Shown here: positions 40,913 through 50,792 of the stretch, piece after piece | How positions within the stretch are numbered: position 1 is the first letter of the stretch | Layout: each line of letters starts with the position of its first letter | Assembly: GCA_949743955.1 (NCBI GenBank) | Contig: CATJVQ010000047.1 | Span: forward strand, 1 to 64,000 | Direction: 5' to 3' | From: an uncultured Oscillospiraceae bacterium | Lineage (GTDB): Bacteria; Bacillota; Clostridia; Oscillospirales; Ruminococcaceae | DNA: 64,000 nucleotides | Notes under the pieces: model-generated | The model's input: only the letters and a program-made list of their open reading frames with translations | Told to the model about the DNA's origin: nothing | Databases searched by the model: none | Translations under genes and position numbers: made by a program

Positions 40913-41962
40913 TTATCCCGCCGTAGGGCATTCAAGAAATGTGATGGACCTTTCCTCGCAGTCGAGCTCGGTCAGGACACCGTAAGGGAGGACGCCGATG
41001 GGCTTCGCATGCCCAAAATTCACGTTGTAAAAGACAGGCAGTTCCGGGCGGTGCTCCTCATCCACAACAACCCGTATGATTTCCTTCTTATATTCCTCAT
41101 AGTAAACCTCCCCCAGCGGCTTTCCCACGAGGATACCGCTGACAGCCCCGAGGATTCCCTGCGCGGCAAGGCCGCGGAGGATGTAACAGATCCATTCCGG
41201 CCCGGGTTTGTCCTCACTCGTCTCAATGAAGAGGACAGCCCCCTCCCAGTCGCAGAGCGGCGGCCAGACGGCGGTCCCGACAGCCATCGGGAACACGTCG
41301 ATGCACCCGCCCAGAAGACGTCCCCTCACCTTTCCGGCGCCGCTGATGACTTCATACCCGTGCGTGTCCGGCTTCATGCGGTACCGGATGTCCCGGTTTT
41401 TTTCCTCCCAGGGGATCCAGTCGTCCGTCCACTCCGGGGCGGGGAGGAGCGGATACTGCGCCGGAGCGGAAAACAGCAGATCCGCCACGGCGCGCTTTGT
41501 ATAGGGGAACATCTCCCCGTACTCCCCGAACTCGGCAAGGAGGCTAGGGCCGTAAAACGAGGCGACGCCCGCTTTCCACAGCATCAGGTGATTGACAGTC
41601 GTGTCAGAATAGCCCATGAAGATTTTGGGGTTCCGGCGCAGGACATCAAAGTCGATATACGGCAGGAGGCGGATAGTATCGTCGCCTCCGATGGCGGAAA
41701 AGACTGCCGCTATCGACGGATCACGAAACGCGTCCATCAGATCCTGCGCGCGCAGGGCCGGGTTTTCCTCTATGAAACGGCTGCCGGAGAGGGCGTGCGG
41801 CATCGGGACAAGGCGGAGGCCGAAGTCCCCTTCCAGCCGTTCCCGAGCGATCTCATACCGGTGGATAAACTGCGGATCCCCCATCATACCGCTCGAAAGG
41901 CTGACTGCGGCGACTGTATCGCCCCGGCGGAGCCGCCGGGGCCTTATCAGCGCTTTTCCCAT
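40913..41962 (-). CDS. S66 LD-carboxypeptidase family (MccF-like)
   Basis: 349 residues from ATG 41962, one base after the htrA stop. The S66 fold shows RRGDTVAAVSLSSGMMGDP, SAIGGDDTIRLLPYID, the nucleophile Ser in FMGYSDTTVN, the Glu in VLFIETSED and the His in NVNFGHAKPIGVLPYG. S66 enzymes cut L,D bonds of murein tetrapeptides or inactivate microcin C-type compounds; the nucleotide-peptidase subgroup MccF is closest by motif. Tight linkage to htrA and a two-component system suggests envelope maintenance. Confidence 0.87.
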   Translation of the reverse strand: MGKALIRPRRLRRGDTVAAVSLSSGMMGDPQFIHRYEIARERLEGDFGLRLVPMPHALSGSRFIEENPALRAQDLMDAFRDPSIAAVFSAIGGDDTIRLLPYIDFDVLRRNPKIFMGYSDTTVNHLMLWKAGVASFYGPSLLAEFGEYGEMFPYTKRAVADLLFSAPAQYPLLPAPEWTDDWIPWEEKNRDIRYRMKPDTHGYEVISGAGKVRGRLLGGCIDVFPMAVGTAVWPPLCDWEGAVLFIETSEDKPGPEWICYILRGLAAQGILGAVSGILVGKPLGEVYYEEYKKEIIRVVVDEEHRPELPVFYNVNFGHAKPIGVLPYGVLTELDCEERSITFLECPTAG

Positions 41963-41963
41963 C

Positions 41964-43406
41964 TCAATAGAACGGGAAGAACGGGAAGGAGCCGAAATAC
42001 TGCCGCCCGCCGTTCTCCTCGGACTGCTGATCCTGCTGCGGCTGCTGGGGCTCCTCCTGCGCGGAAGCCTCCTCGCCCGTGTCCTCCTCAAGGCGGACGG
42101 TGACAGAGAACACCCGACCGTTCTGCCCCTGCTGCGCCGCGGGGCGGTAGATGTCAAACGTGACCTCGTCTCCGGGCTTCTTGCCGAGGATGTAGCTGTG
42201 AAGCTGATAGAACGAATCGATGGGCGTGCCGTCCATCGCCATGAAGACGTCTCCGGCCACGATCCCCTTTTTCGCCACGTCGCACGCCGGGTCGACGGTG
42301 AGGACCAGCAGCCCCGTCACGCTCGGCGGCAGCCCCAGATAAGCCCCGCTCGTGGAGGTGATGGCCGTGGAGTAGAAGCTCACCCCCAGCCTCGCGCGGC
42401 CGGTAACGCGGCCATAGAGGATAAGATCGTCGACCACGGGCTTGGCGGAGTTGCTCGGAATGGCAAAGCCGATGCCCTCATAGTATTCGGCCGCATATTT
42501 CGCGGAATTGATGCCGATAACCTGCCCATACTTGTTGATCAGCGGTCCGCCCGAGTTGCCGGGATTGATGGCGGCGTCGGTCTGGAGCACGGTCAGGGAT
42601 GTCCCCTTGGAGTTAGTGATCTGCCGGTTGAGACCCGAGATGATGCCGCTCGTGACCGAGCCGGAGAAGCGGTTCCCGCCCGCGTTGCCGATGGCGACAA
42701 CGCGCTCGCCGAGCCGGAGCGCGTCCGAATCGCCGAACTCCGCCGGGGTCAGCGACGGCATCGGGTCGGCCTCAAGGCGGACCACCGCCAGATCCGTGAC
42801 CGTGTCCTGTCCCACGACAACCGCATTATAGCTCTCCCCTTCGTCGAGGAGCGTGATGGTTAGTCCCGCCGCGTTCTCAATGACGTGCGCGTTCGTGACG
42901 ATATACCCGTCCTCCGAGAGGACGATGCCCGTCCCCCCGCCGGCGACACCGTACTGGCTCCCGGCCTGATAGGCCGTAATCCGCACCGCGGACGGCGAAA
43001 CCTTCGCCGCTATCGCCTCGGTGGTGAGCCCGCCGTCGGCGTCCTGTCCCGCGCCGGGGGAGGACGGCGCCGCGGCTATATCCATCTGCGGCATGTCGCG
43101 GGGCGCGGCCGCCTCTGATGAAGCGGCGGACGGCGCCTCCTCGTGCAGGAAATTGTCCCCCGTCATCATGACATAGACCCCGTATCCCGTGAACGAGACG
43201 AGCGAAAGCACCACCACCGCCGCCAGGATGCTTGCGAACACAATGAGCCCGCGCTTTCCCTTTTTAGGGGGCTTTCCGGCCCCGCCCACACCCTCATAAT
43301 CCGAAAACTGATAGGAATACGGCTCCTCCGCCCGGCGCGGCCCGCGTTCCCGGGGGGGCTCCTGATATCCGCCGTCGTTAAAATAATCGTTCATTGTGAT
43401 AACCAT
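41964..43406 (-). CDS. HtrA/DegP-like membrane serine protease with PDZ
   Basis: 480 residues. A cytoplasmic N-terminus rich in Tyr, Pro and Glu, one membrane helix (about residues 53-75), a linker, and a trypsin-like domain with triad His in TNAHVI, Asp in TDLAVVRL and Ser in NPGNSGGPL. One PDZ domain follows (GVSFYS to FDIYRP), and a Gln/Glu-rich tail ends FPFFPFY. It degrades misfolded proteins outside the membrane. ATG 43406 follows AGGAAAGGA; ATG 43394 is the alternative. It is 54 bases after the sensor kinase gene. Confidence 0.93.
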   Translation of the reverse strand: MVITMNDYFNDGGYQEPPRERGPRRAEEPYSYQFSDYEGVGGAGKPPKKGKRGLIVFASILAAVVVLSLVSFTGYGVYVMMTGDNFLHEEAPSAASSEAAAPRDMPQMDIAAAPSSPGAGQDADGGLTTEAIAAKVSPSAVRITAYQAGSQYGVAGGGTGIVLSEDGYIVTNAHVIENAAGLTITLLDEGESYNAVVVGQDTVTDLAVVRLEADPMPSLTPAEFGDSDALRLGERVVAIGNAGGNRFSGSVTSGIISGLNRQITNSKGTSLTVLQTDAAINPGNSGGPLINKYGQVIGINSAKYAAEYYEGIGFAIPSNSAKPVVDDLILYGRVTGRARLGVSFYSTAITSTSGAYLGLPPSVTGLLVLTVDPACDVAKKGIVAGDVFMAMDGTPIDSFYQLHSYILGKKPGDEVTFDIYRPAAQQGQNGRVFSVTVRLEEDTGEEASAQEEPQQPQQDQQSEENGGRQYFGSFPFFPFY

Positions 43407-43460
43407 TCCTTTCCTGATGGTAAACCTGTTATTGTCCGCATCAGAGGCGGGCGGCCCCGT

Positions 43461-44936
43461 TCATTCCGGCCGGCTCTTCTTCTCCGCCTTGCGGAACAGG
43501 CCCTGCGGCGCTTTGGCTGCCGGGAGGGTGAAGCGGAATTCGCAGTATTCGTTTTCCACGCTCCGTACTAGGATTTCCCCGCCGTGCAGATTTATGATGG
43601 AACGCACAATGTGCAGGCCGAGCCCGACTCCGTTTTTATCCACACTGCGGGAGCGGTCGGTCTTATAGAAACGCCCGAACACCTTGGGCAGCTCCTCCCT
43701 GGAGAGGCCCTCGCCCGAGTTGCGGACACTCACCGACACCATGCCGCCCTCCGCGGAAAACGACACCTCGATATACCCGCCGTCGTTGGAAAATTTCACA
43801 GCGTTTTCCACTAGGTTGTATACCACCTGATGGATGAGGTCCACGTCGGCGTTGACGATGACCTTCTCGCTGTCGAGCCCGCGCATCTCCAGATGCTTCT
43901 CCTCGATCTGCCGCTCGAAGGTGAACACTGTGCGGCAGACGATCTCCACGATGTCGAAATCGGTGGGCACGAGCTTCATCTCCCCGGCCTCGATGCGGGC
44001 GATGCCGAGCATGGACCGCACAAGCCGCGAAAGGCGTTTGACCTCCTGCGAGACAATGCCCAGATACTGATCCCGCTTCTCTGGCGGGATGGTCCCGTCG
44101 AGGATTCCGTCGATAAAGCCGGCGATGGTGGTCATAGGGGTCTTCAGCTCGTGCGAGACGTTCGCCACGAACGACCGGCTCGACGCCTCCTGCGAGGCGA
44201 GGGAGGTGGCCATGTTGTTGAAGGCCATCGCGAGCTTGCCGATTTCGTCGTACCGCTCAATGGGCACGCGCACGGTAAAATCCCCCTTGGCAAAGGACTG
44301 CGTGGCCTCAAGCATCTCTCGCAACGGCCTCACCAGGCGCTGGGAGACAAAATAGAGGATGACAAATGTCGCCATAAGGACAAAAAGGGAGCTCACCAGA
44401 AAGAGCCTCACGGTCTGGGCGGTCATTGTCAGCAGCGCGGCGGCGGAGGACGAGGCGAAAATCACGGCCACCACTGTCCCCCCGACCTTCATCGGCACGC
44501 CGACAGTGTAGTAATTTTCCGTATAGATGCCGCCGAGGCGGCCGAGCTCCTGATAGCTGCCTGTCTCCTCCACCGTTTTTAAGATACTCTCCGGCACCAG
44601 ATAGGCGGTGTGGTTGCAGGGGGCCTTATGGCTGCACACAAGGGTCTTTCCGCTCGAGCGCTCGACCATATAGACATCCGCGTTGATGGCGGTGGAGAGA
44701 AGACTGAAATAGCCGACGACCTGCGCCTTATCGATTCGCAGGCTGTCGGCGGCGATTTGGCTGTTGGAGAGTGCTAGGACGGCGGCCTCCTGCGCGTTGT
44801 CGCGCAGGAGCTGGAGCTTGTCGCTCTTGAGGTACTGCGCGGTCAGTACGAGCAGCATCACACCGAGCGCGGTCACGGTGAGCATGATGATGGCCGCGCA
44901 GACGGAAAAATATTTGGTAAACAGGCTCTTGCGCAT
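43461..44936 (-). CDS. Sensor histidine kinase (HAMP, two membrane helices)
   Basis: 491 residues. Helices at about 9-32 and 172-197 enclose a sensing domain of about 140 residues that contains a Cys-rich stretch (KTLVCSHKAPCNHTAYL). HAMP and then the H box FVANVSHELKTPMTTIAG, N box HQVVYNLVENAVKFSNDGG, and G boxes NSGEGLSREELPKVFGRFY and NGVGLGLHIV follow. It lies 5 bases after its regulator, and htrA and the LD-carboxypeptidase come next, like Bacillus CssRS-HtrA. The Cys pair in the sensor may respond to redox state; that is inference. Confidence 0.93.
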   Translation of the reverse strand: MRKSLFTKYFSVCAAIIMLTVTALGVMLLVLTAQYLKSDKLQLLRDNAQEAAVLALSNSQIAADSLRIDKAQVVGYFSLLSTAINADVYMVERSSGKTLVCSHKAPCNHTAYLVPESILKTVEETGSYQELGRLGGIYTENYYTVGVPMKVGGTVVAVIFASSSAAALLTMTAQTVRLFLVSSLFVLMATFVILYFVSQRLVRPLREMLEATQSFAKGDFTVRVPIERYDEIGKLAMAFNNMATSLASQEASSRSFVANVSHELKTPMTTIAGFIDGILDGTIPPEKRDQYLGIVSQEVKRLSRLVRSMLGIARIEAGEMKLVPTDFDIVEIVCRTVFTFERQIEEKHLEMRGLDSEKVIVNADVDLIHQVVYNLVENAVKFSNDGGYIEVSFSAEGGMVSVSVRNSGEGLSREELPKVFGRFYKTDRSRSVDKNGVGLGLHIVRSIINLHGGEILVRSVENEYCEFRFTLPAAKAPQGLFRKAEKKSRPE

Positions 44937-44941
44937 GGGGC

Positions 44942-45634
44942 TTATTCCTTGACCTCGAATTTATATCCCACGCCCCAGACAGTCTTGAGCGCCCACTGAT
45001 CGGAGACACCCTCGAGCTTTTCCCTGAGCCGCTTGACATGAACATCCACGGTGCGGGAGTCGCCGTAATACTCGAAGCCCCACACCTCGTCGAGAAGCTG
45101 GTCGCGCGTGTAGACGCGGTTCGGGTTCGAGGCGAGGTGGTAAAGCAGCTCGAGCTCCTTGGGCGGCGTGTCGACGACGCGTCCGTCCACCTTGAGTTCA
45201 TATTTTGTCATATTGACGACGAGCTTATCGTAGGACACCTCTTTGATATCTGAGACATCGGCCGCCTTGCCGGTGCGGCGCATGACCGCCTTGATGCGCG
45301 CGACGATCTCCTTCGCGTCGAACGGCTTGACGACGTAATCGTCGGCCCCGAGCTCGAGCCCGAGCACCTTGTCGAAGGTCTCGCCCTTGGCGGTGATCAT
45401 GATGATGGGGCAGTTCGATTTCTTGCGGATTTCCCGGCAGACCTGCCATCCGTCGAGCTTGGGCATCATAATGTCGAGCAGCACGATGTCCGGATTTTCC
45501 TCCGCAAACTTTTCCAGCGCGCGCTCGCCGTCTCCGGCGATGGCGACGGTGTATCCTTCCTTCTCCAGATAAAGGCGCAAAAGCTCGGCGATGTTCTGGT
45601 CGTCATCCGCCACAAGGATTTTGCCCATTGACAT
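44942..45634 (-). CDS. OmpR/PhoB-family response regulator
   Basis: 230 residues. Receiver domain with acidic pocket VADDDQN, phosphorylated Asp in DIVLLDIMMPKLDGW, Thr/Ser switch in IMITAKG, and Lys in DDYVVKPFDAKE. The C-terminal winged helix ends VDVHVKRLREKLEG and TVWGVGYKFE. GGAGG lies 7 bases before the ATG. First gene of the four-gene two-component/protease operon; a TTATAAT-like -10 lies near 45680. Confidence 0.95.
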   Translation of the reverse strand: MSMGKILVADDDQNIAELLRLYLEKEGYTVAIAGDGERALEKFAEENPDIVLLDIMMPKLDGWQVCREIRKKSNCPIIMITAKGETFDKVLGLELGADDYVVKPFDAKEIVARIKAVMRRTGKAADVSDIKEVSYDKLVVNMTKYELKVDGRVVDTPPKELELLYHLASNPNRVYTRDQLLDEVWGFEYYGDSRTVDVHVKRLREKLEGVSDQWALKTVWGVGYKFEVKE

Positions 45635-45797
45635 CTTTTTTCCTCCTCATCTTCCTCAAACAGCGGTTTTCCTTTCCTTTATTATAAACTGTTTTCCTCC
45701 CAGTTGGTGAAGTTTTTTTTAACTCTTATCCGGTATTCGGTGAAATTGTCCCGGCCGGAAAGGCTTCACCTTCGGACTGCCGGCCGGCTCGCCGGAC

Positions 45798-45959
45798 TTA
45801 TCTTTTTTCCTGGCAGGCATATCCACAATGGCCCTCGGTTACCGTCGCCCTTTGGCCCGCACTGTTTTCACCGTTTAAGAGCTGCTTTGAGACGATCCTC
45901 GGATTCACGAGTTTCTTTATCTCCTGCCTCTCAATAAATTTAATGCTATTAACCTCCAT
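45798..45959 (-). pseudogene. Truncated cupin-domain gene remnant
   Basis: An open frame of 53 codons from ATG 45959 (stop 45798-45800) contains KFIERQEIKKLVNPRIVSKQ, then LLNGENSAGQRATVTEGHCG. The pattern VNP-x-V-x-S-x-QLL-x-x-x-NS-x2-x-R-x-T(I/V)T matches the N-terminus of single-domain cupins, which normally continue into a metal-binding barrel with H-x-H. Here the frame stops after about 50 residues and the barrel is missing; I found no continuation in other frames. It is too short for the usual ~110-residue protein. Family assignment is from memory of the pattern. Confidence 0.5.
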
Positions 45960-46131
45960 AGGGCTTTGCCTGACTTACTGATTTTATCACGGCCAGCGTA
46001 AGGCGGCAACCTTAGCTGTGGTATACCGTCCTGCACCGGATACACTTCGATACCCCTGCCATCTGTCCGCTCTTCTCTCCGTAACAGGTCATTCTGACAT
46101 TAGAAAACAACAGATTTTTGGCAGAAATACG
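45960..46131. other. Intergenic region without a convincing gene
   Basis: Apart from the cupin remnant, the gap between the response regulator and the chemoreceptor holds only a 26-codon leftward frame with three Cys and weak inverted repeats. No ribosome site, RNA gene or terminator was evident. Confidence 0.4.
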
Positions 46132-46161
46132 TTGACAAATGGGAAGATTTCTTCATATAAT
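46132..46161 (+). promoter_or_regulatory. Promoter of the chemoreceptor gene
   Basis: TTGACA (46132-46137), 18 bases, TATAAT (46156-46161), 33 bases before the ATG; a vegetative rather than a flagellar SigD type. Confidence 0.65.
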
Positions 46162-46194
46162 ATATAAAGAGGATCATTTGTTGAGGTGGAAAAG

Positions 46195-48168
46195 ATGAAA
46201 AGTATCCGGAAAAAGATCACTGTCAGTCTGATGGCGACAGTCCTCGCCGCGTTAGCGTTAGTGGGAGCGTCCAGCATCTTCTTAAACTACAGGAGCACTA
46301 TCAGCACTGTGGATCAGATGATGAGAGAGACTGCTGTGCTGGCTGCGGAGCGGGTGGAGCAGGAACTGACCGCCTACAAAAATGTAGCCATGGACGCCGG
46401 CTGCCTGCCCCAGCTGACCGACAGCGAGACATCCGTGGAGGATAAACAGGCCATTATTGATGAACTCGCCCGGATTCACGGCTTCCAGCGGGGGAACATC
46501 ATCGGTTCAGACGGCCTGAGCATCTTCGACGGCAACGATTACTCCGATCGGGAGTATGTGAGCCAAGCCATGCAGGGCAATGTCTATGTTTCCGAGCCGA
46601 TTGTGAGCAAGATCACCGGTAAGCTGTCCATCATGGTGGCGGCGCCTCTCTATGCGGACGGCAGTCAAGGCGGCCAGATTGCGGGCGTGGTCTACTTTGT
46701 CCCTCAGGAGACTTTCCTCAATGATATTGTCTCCTCCATTAAGATTGGCGAAAACAGCCGGGCATACATGATCAACAAGAATGGCGACACCATTGCCGAC
46801 ATCACGCTGGACACCATTACCACCCAGAATGTGGAGCGGGAAGCCCAGAGTGATAAGTCTCTGGAGAGCCGGGCTGCCCTTCATGAAGAGATGCGCCAGG
46901 GAAAGAACGGCTTCGGCTCTATCCTGGCGGAGGACGGTCCCCGCTTCCTGGCCTATGCCCCTGTGCGCGGGACTGACGGCTGGAGCGTGGCGGTGGCCTC
47001 CCCGAAGATAAACTTTTTGGCGGATACATACTTCGGTATTCTCATCAATCTCGCGGTGATCATGGGTTCCATCCTGGCCTCCATTGTGGTGGCGCTGAAG
47101 CTGTCCAACAATATCAGCAGACCCATGCGGGCCTGTGCCGAGCGGATGAAGCTGCTGGTACAGGGCGATTTGGATTCCCCCGTCCCCGAGGCCGTGGGTC
47201 AGGATGAGACAGCGGAGCTCACCCGCTCCACCGCAGATATGGTGTCCGATTTGAATACCATCATCAGCGACATCGGTTATCTGCTCAATGAGATGGCAAA
47301 CCAGAATTTCGACATCCAGTCCTCCCACCGGGATGCCTATGTGGGCAGCTATCAGAATATCCTGCTTTCCATGCGCAACCTGAAGGTATCGCTGAGCGAC
47401 ACCATCCGCCAGATCGACGCCTCTGCCGGGCAGGTATCTTCTGCAAGCGGGCAGGTGTCCATAGGCGCTCAGACGCTCAGTCAGGGATCCATGGAGCAGG
47501 CCAGCGCCGTGGAGAGGCTGGCAGATACCATTAACGACATCTCCGCCAGCGCTCAGAAGACAGCTTCCGCCGCCGAGGAGGCGGGTGAGTTTGTCAACCA
47601 GGCCGGAGCCCAGCTGAGCACCAGCGTGGACTATGTGAAGGAACTGAACGTGGCTATGGAGAAGATTTCCACCTCCTCCCGCGAGATCGCCAAGATCATC
47701 GACACCATCGAGAGTATTGCTTTCCAGACCAATATCCTGGCGCTGAACGCCGCTGTAGAGGCCGCCCGGGCGAGCGTGGCCGGCAAGGGCTTTGCTGTGG
47801 TGGCCGACGAGGTGCGCAACCTGGCCTCCAAGTCCGACGAGGCCGCCAAAGCCACCAAGGCTCTGATCAACAGCTCCATCGCTACCGTGGAGGAAGGCAG
47901 CCAAGCGGTGAACAGGGTCACCGAAGCGCTGGAACGCACCGCTGTCAGTGCCAGTCATGTTACGGAGAAAATGTCGATCGTAGTGGGCGCTGTGGAGACG
48001 CAGACCGGTGCCATCGTTCAGGTCACTGAGGGGATGGACCAGATCTCCTCCGTTGTGCAGACCAATTCCGCCACCGCTCAGCAGTCCGCCGCCGCCAGTG
48101 AAGAGCTCTCCGCCGAGGCGGACAGTCTCAAGCAGCTGGTGGAGCATTTTACCTTGGCAAAGAAATGA
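46195..48168 (+). CDS. Methyl-accepting chemotaxis protein
   Basis: 657 residues from ATG 46195 (GAGG 8 bases upstream). Helix 1 (about 7-28), a dCache-type sensing domain (about 30-275, with a [26 protein letters not shown] segment and WSVAVASP), helix 2, HAMP, and a signalling domain whose tip is [37 protein letters not shown]. No C-terminal CheR-binding pentapeptide is seen. No other chemotaxis or flagellar gene is in the window, so it is an orphan receptor. Ligand is unknown. Confidence 0.94.
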   Translation: MKSIRKKITVSLMATVLAALALVGASSIFLNYRSTISTVDQMMRETAVLAAERVEQELTAYKNVAMDAGCLPQLTDSETSVEDKQAIIDELARIHGFQRGNIIGSDGLSIFDGNDYSDREYVSQAMQGNVYVSEPIVSKITGKLSIMVAAPLYADGSQGGQIAGVVYFVPQETFLNDIVSSIKIGENSRAYMINKNGDTIADITLDTITTQNVEREAQSDKSLESRAALHEEMRQGKNGFGSILAEDGPRFLAYAPVRGTDGWSVAVASPKINFLADTYFGILINLAVIMGSILASIVVALKLSNNISRPMRACAERMKLLVQGDLDSPVPEAVGQDETAELTRSTADMVSDLNTIISDIGYLLNEMANQNFDIQSSHRDAYVGSYQNILLSMRNLKVSLSDTIRQIDASAGQVSSASGQVSIGAQTLSQGSMEQASAVERLADTINDISASAQKTASAAEEAGEFVNQAGAQLSTSVDYVKELNVAMEKISTSSREIAKIIDTIESIAFQTNILALNAAVEAARASVAGKGFAVVADEVRNLASKSDEAAKATKALINSSIATVEEGSQAVNRVTEALERTAVSASHVTEKMSIVVGAVETQTGAIVQVTEGMDQISSVVQTNSATAQQSAAASEELSAEADSLKQLVEHFTLAKK

Positions 48169-48195
48169 GGCCCCGTATCCAAGACAGAAATGACA

Positions 48196-48230
48196 GCGGG
48201 AGGGACGGTATTTCCGTCCCTCCCGCTTTT
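48196..48230 (+). terminator. Chemoreceptor gene terminator
   Basis: A 13-bp GC stem (48196-48208 with 48214-48226), then TTTT. Confidence 0.9.
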
Positions 48231-48292
48231 GAACCGGCAACACATTTTTCGTTTTAAGGTTCTTTTAGATGAACAGGGCTTTTCCCATCGGT

Positions 48293-49063
48293 TCAGCGCA
48301 GCGCCTGTTTCACCGCCCGCACATATTCACCGATATGCTCCGCCGCCTCCCGGCCGTACCGCTCGATTAACCGGACGATAGCGGAATCTGCGATCACACC
48401 ATCCGCGGCGGCGGCCATTGCGGCGGCCTCTTCCGGAGAGGAGCCGTCAAAGCTGACGGCGCAGGGGATATCCGAGCTTTCCCGGACAGCCCTTATCATG
48501 GATGCCGGATCCGTTTTGTCCCCGCCCCCCGCCCCCGTGACGCCGAGACTGGAAACAATGTACAGGAATCCCTCCGCCTCCCGGGAGATTATCGCAGTGC
48601 GGTTTCCGCTTGTCGGGGCAATGGAGGAAATCAGATCCACCCCGTACCGGCGGCAGACAGGCAGGAATTCGTCTTTTTCCTCAAAGGGCAGATCGGGCAG
48701 AATGATCCCGTCGATACCGGTATCCTGGCAGGCGGAGATAAATGTTTCTGCGCCGCGGGAAAGGACAACGTTGGCATAGGTCATGAACACGAGCGGGATG
48801 CGGACATCCCGGCGAAGCTCCCGGACGAAGGCAAAAATCTTATCTGTCGTGACACCGCTCCTAAGCGCCCGCACGTTCGCCTCCTGGATGACCGGCCCCT
48901 CGGCGACCGGATCGGAAAACGGGATTCCCAGTTCAATGAGATCCGCGCCGTTTTCCGCGGCGGCGCGGACAGCGGCGGCCGTTGTCTCCAAATCGGGATC
49001 GCCGCAGGTGATGAAGGCGATGAACGCCTTCCCGTTTTCAAACGCTTTGCGGATATTACTCAT
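48293..49063 (-). CDS. trpA: Tryptophan synthase alpha subunit
   Basis: 256 residues from ATG 49063, overlapping the trpB end by 8 bases. Catalytic Glu in [20 protein letters not shown] and the following Asp are present, with [37 protein letters not shown] and the phosphate-site [15 protein letters not shown]. It cleaves indole-3-glycerol phosphate to indole, which channels to TrpB. GGGGAGG precedes the start. Confidence 0.96.
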   Translation of the reverse strand: MSNIRKAFENGKAFIAFITCGDPDLETTAAAVRAAAENGADLIELGIPFSDPVAEGPVIQEANVRALRSGVTTDKIFAFVRELRRDVRIPLVFMTYANVVLSRGAETFISACQDTGIDGIILPDLPFEEKDEFLPVCRRYGVDLISSIAPTSGNRTAIISREAEGFLYIVSSLGVTGAGGGDKTDPASMIRAVRESSDIPCAVSFDGSSPEEAAAMAAAADGVIADSAIVRLIERYGREAAEHIGEYVRAVKQALR

Positions 49064-50246
49064 GGAGATCCTCCCCTCTGTACCGGGCGATAGAGACACA
49101 GTCCTTGTCGCCCCGGCCGGATATGGTGATGACGATGATCTGGTTTTCGCCCATGCCGGGAGCGATTTTCATCGCGTGCGCGACAGCGTGGGCCGATTCG
49201 ATGGCGGGAATGATGCCCTCCGTCCTCGCCAGGTACTCGAAAGCACAGACAGCCTCCTCGTCGGTAACGGGGACATATTCTGCCCGGCCGGTATCGTGCA
49301 GCCACGCGTGCTCGGGGCCGACTCCCGGGTAGTCCAGCCCCGCGGAGATGGAATAGACCGGGGCTATCTGGCCGAACTCATCCTGGCAGAAGTAGGATTT
49401 CATGCCGTGGAAGATCCCGATTTTTCCGGTGGCAATGGTCGCCGCCGTCTCGAAGGTATCGACTCCCCGGCCCGCCGCCTCGCACCCGATGAGCCGGACC
49501 CCCTCCTCCGGGATAAAATGGTAAAAGCTGCCGATGGCGTTGGATCCCCCGCCCACACAGGCGAGGACCGCGTCGGGCAGGCGGCCCTCCTTTTCGAGGA
49601 GCTGCTCCCTGATTTCCCGGGAAATGACCGCCTGAAAATCGCGGACAATGGTCGGGAACGGGTGCGGCCCCATAACGGAGCCGAGGCAGTAGTGCGTGTC
49701 GGCAATGCGGGAGGTCCACTCGCGCATTGCCGCGGAGACAGCGTCCTTGAGCGTGGCCGTGCCTGTCTTAACCGGGACAACCTCCGCCCCGAGCAGGCGC
49801 ATCCGGTAGACGTTGAGCGCCTGGCGGACAGTGTCCTCCTCCCCCATGAAGACCACGCACTCCATGCCCATGAGTGCGGCGGCTGTCGCTGTGGCGACAC
49901 CGTGCTGTCCCGCGCCGGTCTCGGCGATGAGCCGGGTCTTCCCCATCTTTTTGGCGAGCAGCGCCTGGCCGAGGACATTGTTGATCTTGTGCGCGCCAGT
50001 GTGGTTAAGGTCCTCGCGCTTGAGGTAGATTTTCGCGCCGCCGAGGTCCTCTGTCATCTTTTTCGCGAAGTACAGCCGCGAGGGCCTTCCCGCATACTCG
50101 TTAAAAAGCTCGCGCAGCTCTTCGCAGAAGGCAGGATCGTCCTTATAGCGGTTATACGCCTCCTCCAGCTCAATGACCGCGTTCATCAGCGTTTCGGGGA
50201 TATACTGGCCGCCGTGCATGCCGAAGCGCCCGTTTGGATTAGTCAT
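49056..50246 (-). CDS. trpB: Tryptophan synthase beta subunit
   Basis: 396 residues. PLP-binding Lys in [16 protein letters not shown], the [13 protein letters not shown] motif with the catalytic Glu, VGGGSNAIG phosphate loop, and [14 protein letters not shown]. It condenses indole and Ser to tryptophan. It is the first gene after a T-box leader whose probable specifier is UGG (Trp). Only trpB and trpA are present here, without trpEGDCF. Confidence 0.97.
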   Translation of the reverse strand: MTNPNGRFGMHGGQYIPETLMNAVIELEEAYNRYKDDPAFCEELRELFNEYAGRPSRLYFAKKMTEDLGGAKIYLKREDLNHTGAHKINNVLGQALLAKKMGKTRLIAETGAGQHGVATATAAALMGMECVVFMGEEDTVRQALNVYRMRLLGAEVVPVKTGTATLKDAVSAAMREWTSRIADTHYCLGSVMGPHPFPTIVRDFQAVISREIREQLLEKEGRLPDAVLACVGGGSNAIGSFYHFIPEEGVRLIGCEAAGRGVDTFETAATIATGKIGIFHGMKSYFCQDEFGQIAPVYSISAGLDYPGVGPEHAWLHDTGRAEYVPVTDEEAVCAFEYLARTEGIIPAIESAHAVAHAMKIAPGMGENQIIVITISGRGDKDCVSIARYRGEDLHE

Positions 50247-50324
50247 GTCAGTCTCCCTTTCTGGCGGCGGGACACCGCCGTTTCTGTTTTTCTGTTGATT
50301 CCGCCCGCGTTCCCTGCTCCGGAC

Positions 50325-50628
50325 AAAAATAAAAACGCCCCTGACAGAAATCTCCTCTCTGTCAAGGACGAATAATCGGTGATATTATCCGCGGTGCCAC
50401 CTTGCATTCACGGGCTCCCCCGTGCACTTATCAGGATACCAGCATATCCTCGGCAAGTGACGCCTGCCTGCAGCGTCGCAGAATACTCTGGGAAGACTTT
50501 CCCATTTGACTGCGCCCTCAGCGGTCCATTTGACAACTTGTTTCTTACCTGACTCTCAGCAGCGCAGGCTCTCTGTAAAGGCATCATTGCCGTTATCTCC
50601 GCGTCAACGGTTTATGATATTCAGTTGT
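50325..50628 (-). promoter_or_regulatory. T-box leader (tRNA-Trp) of trpBA
   Basis: On the minus strand the conserved T-box AAGGTGGCACCGCGG (50389-50403) is followed by a terminator: GACAG...CTGTC stem within 50336-50368 and T5 plus T5 (50325-50335). Upstream is a long stem I region with AGAGAG. TGG at 50526-50528, in the context AAATGGACC, is the likely Trp specifier; a second TCAAATGG follows about 25 bases downstream. Uncharged tRNA-Trp should stabilise the antiterminator and switch on trpBA. Confidence 0.9.
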
Positions 50629-50634
50629 AGGTGT

Positions 50635-50663
50635 ATTATAGCACCGGCCGCCGCGCTTGTCAA
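50635..50663 (-). promoter_or_regulatory. Consensus promoter of the trp T-box leader
   Basis: Minus-strand TTGACA (50658-50663), 17 bases, TATAAT (50635-50640). Confidence 0.85.
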
Positions 50664-50729
50664 TAGGGATCACGGCGCTCCGCTTCCCGGCACTGCAGGA
50701 GTACAGCGGCGGGCCAGCCGGAGCCTTCC

Positions 50730-50759
50730 TTGCTTTCCCGGTTCCGGGCGTGTTATAAT
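50730..50759 (+). promoter_or_regulatory. Promoter of the methyltransferase gene
   Basis: TTGCTT (50730-50735), 18 bases, TATAAT (50754-50759). Confidence 0.55.
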
Positions 50760-50792
50760 GACTGCATCCTGACAGACTGCGGGAGGGGTATG

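Noticed and set aside
45704..45937. A 77-residue plus-strand gene
   Set aside because: It is antisense to the cupin remnant, begins without a ribosome site and shows no protein family features.
45960..46100. A c-di-GMP (GEMM) riboswitch on the minus strand
   Set aside because: The AAGGTTGCCG word recalls the GEMM 3' end, but the GGCAAA and GACGCAAAGCC segments are absent and no downstream target fits.
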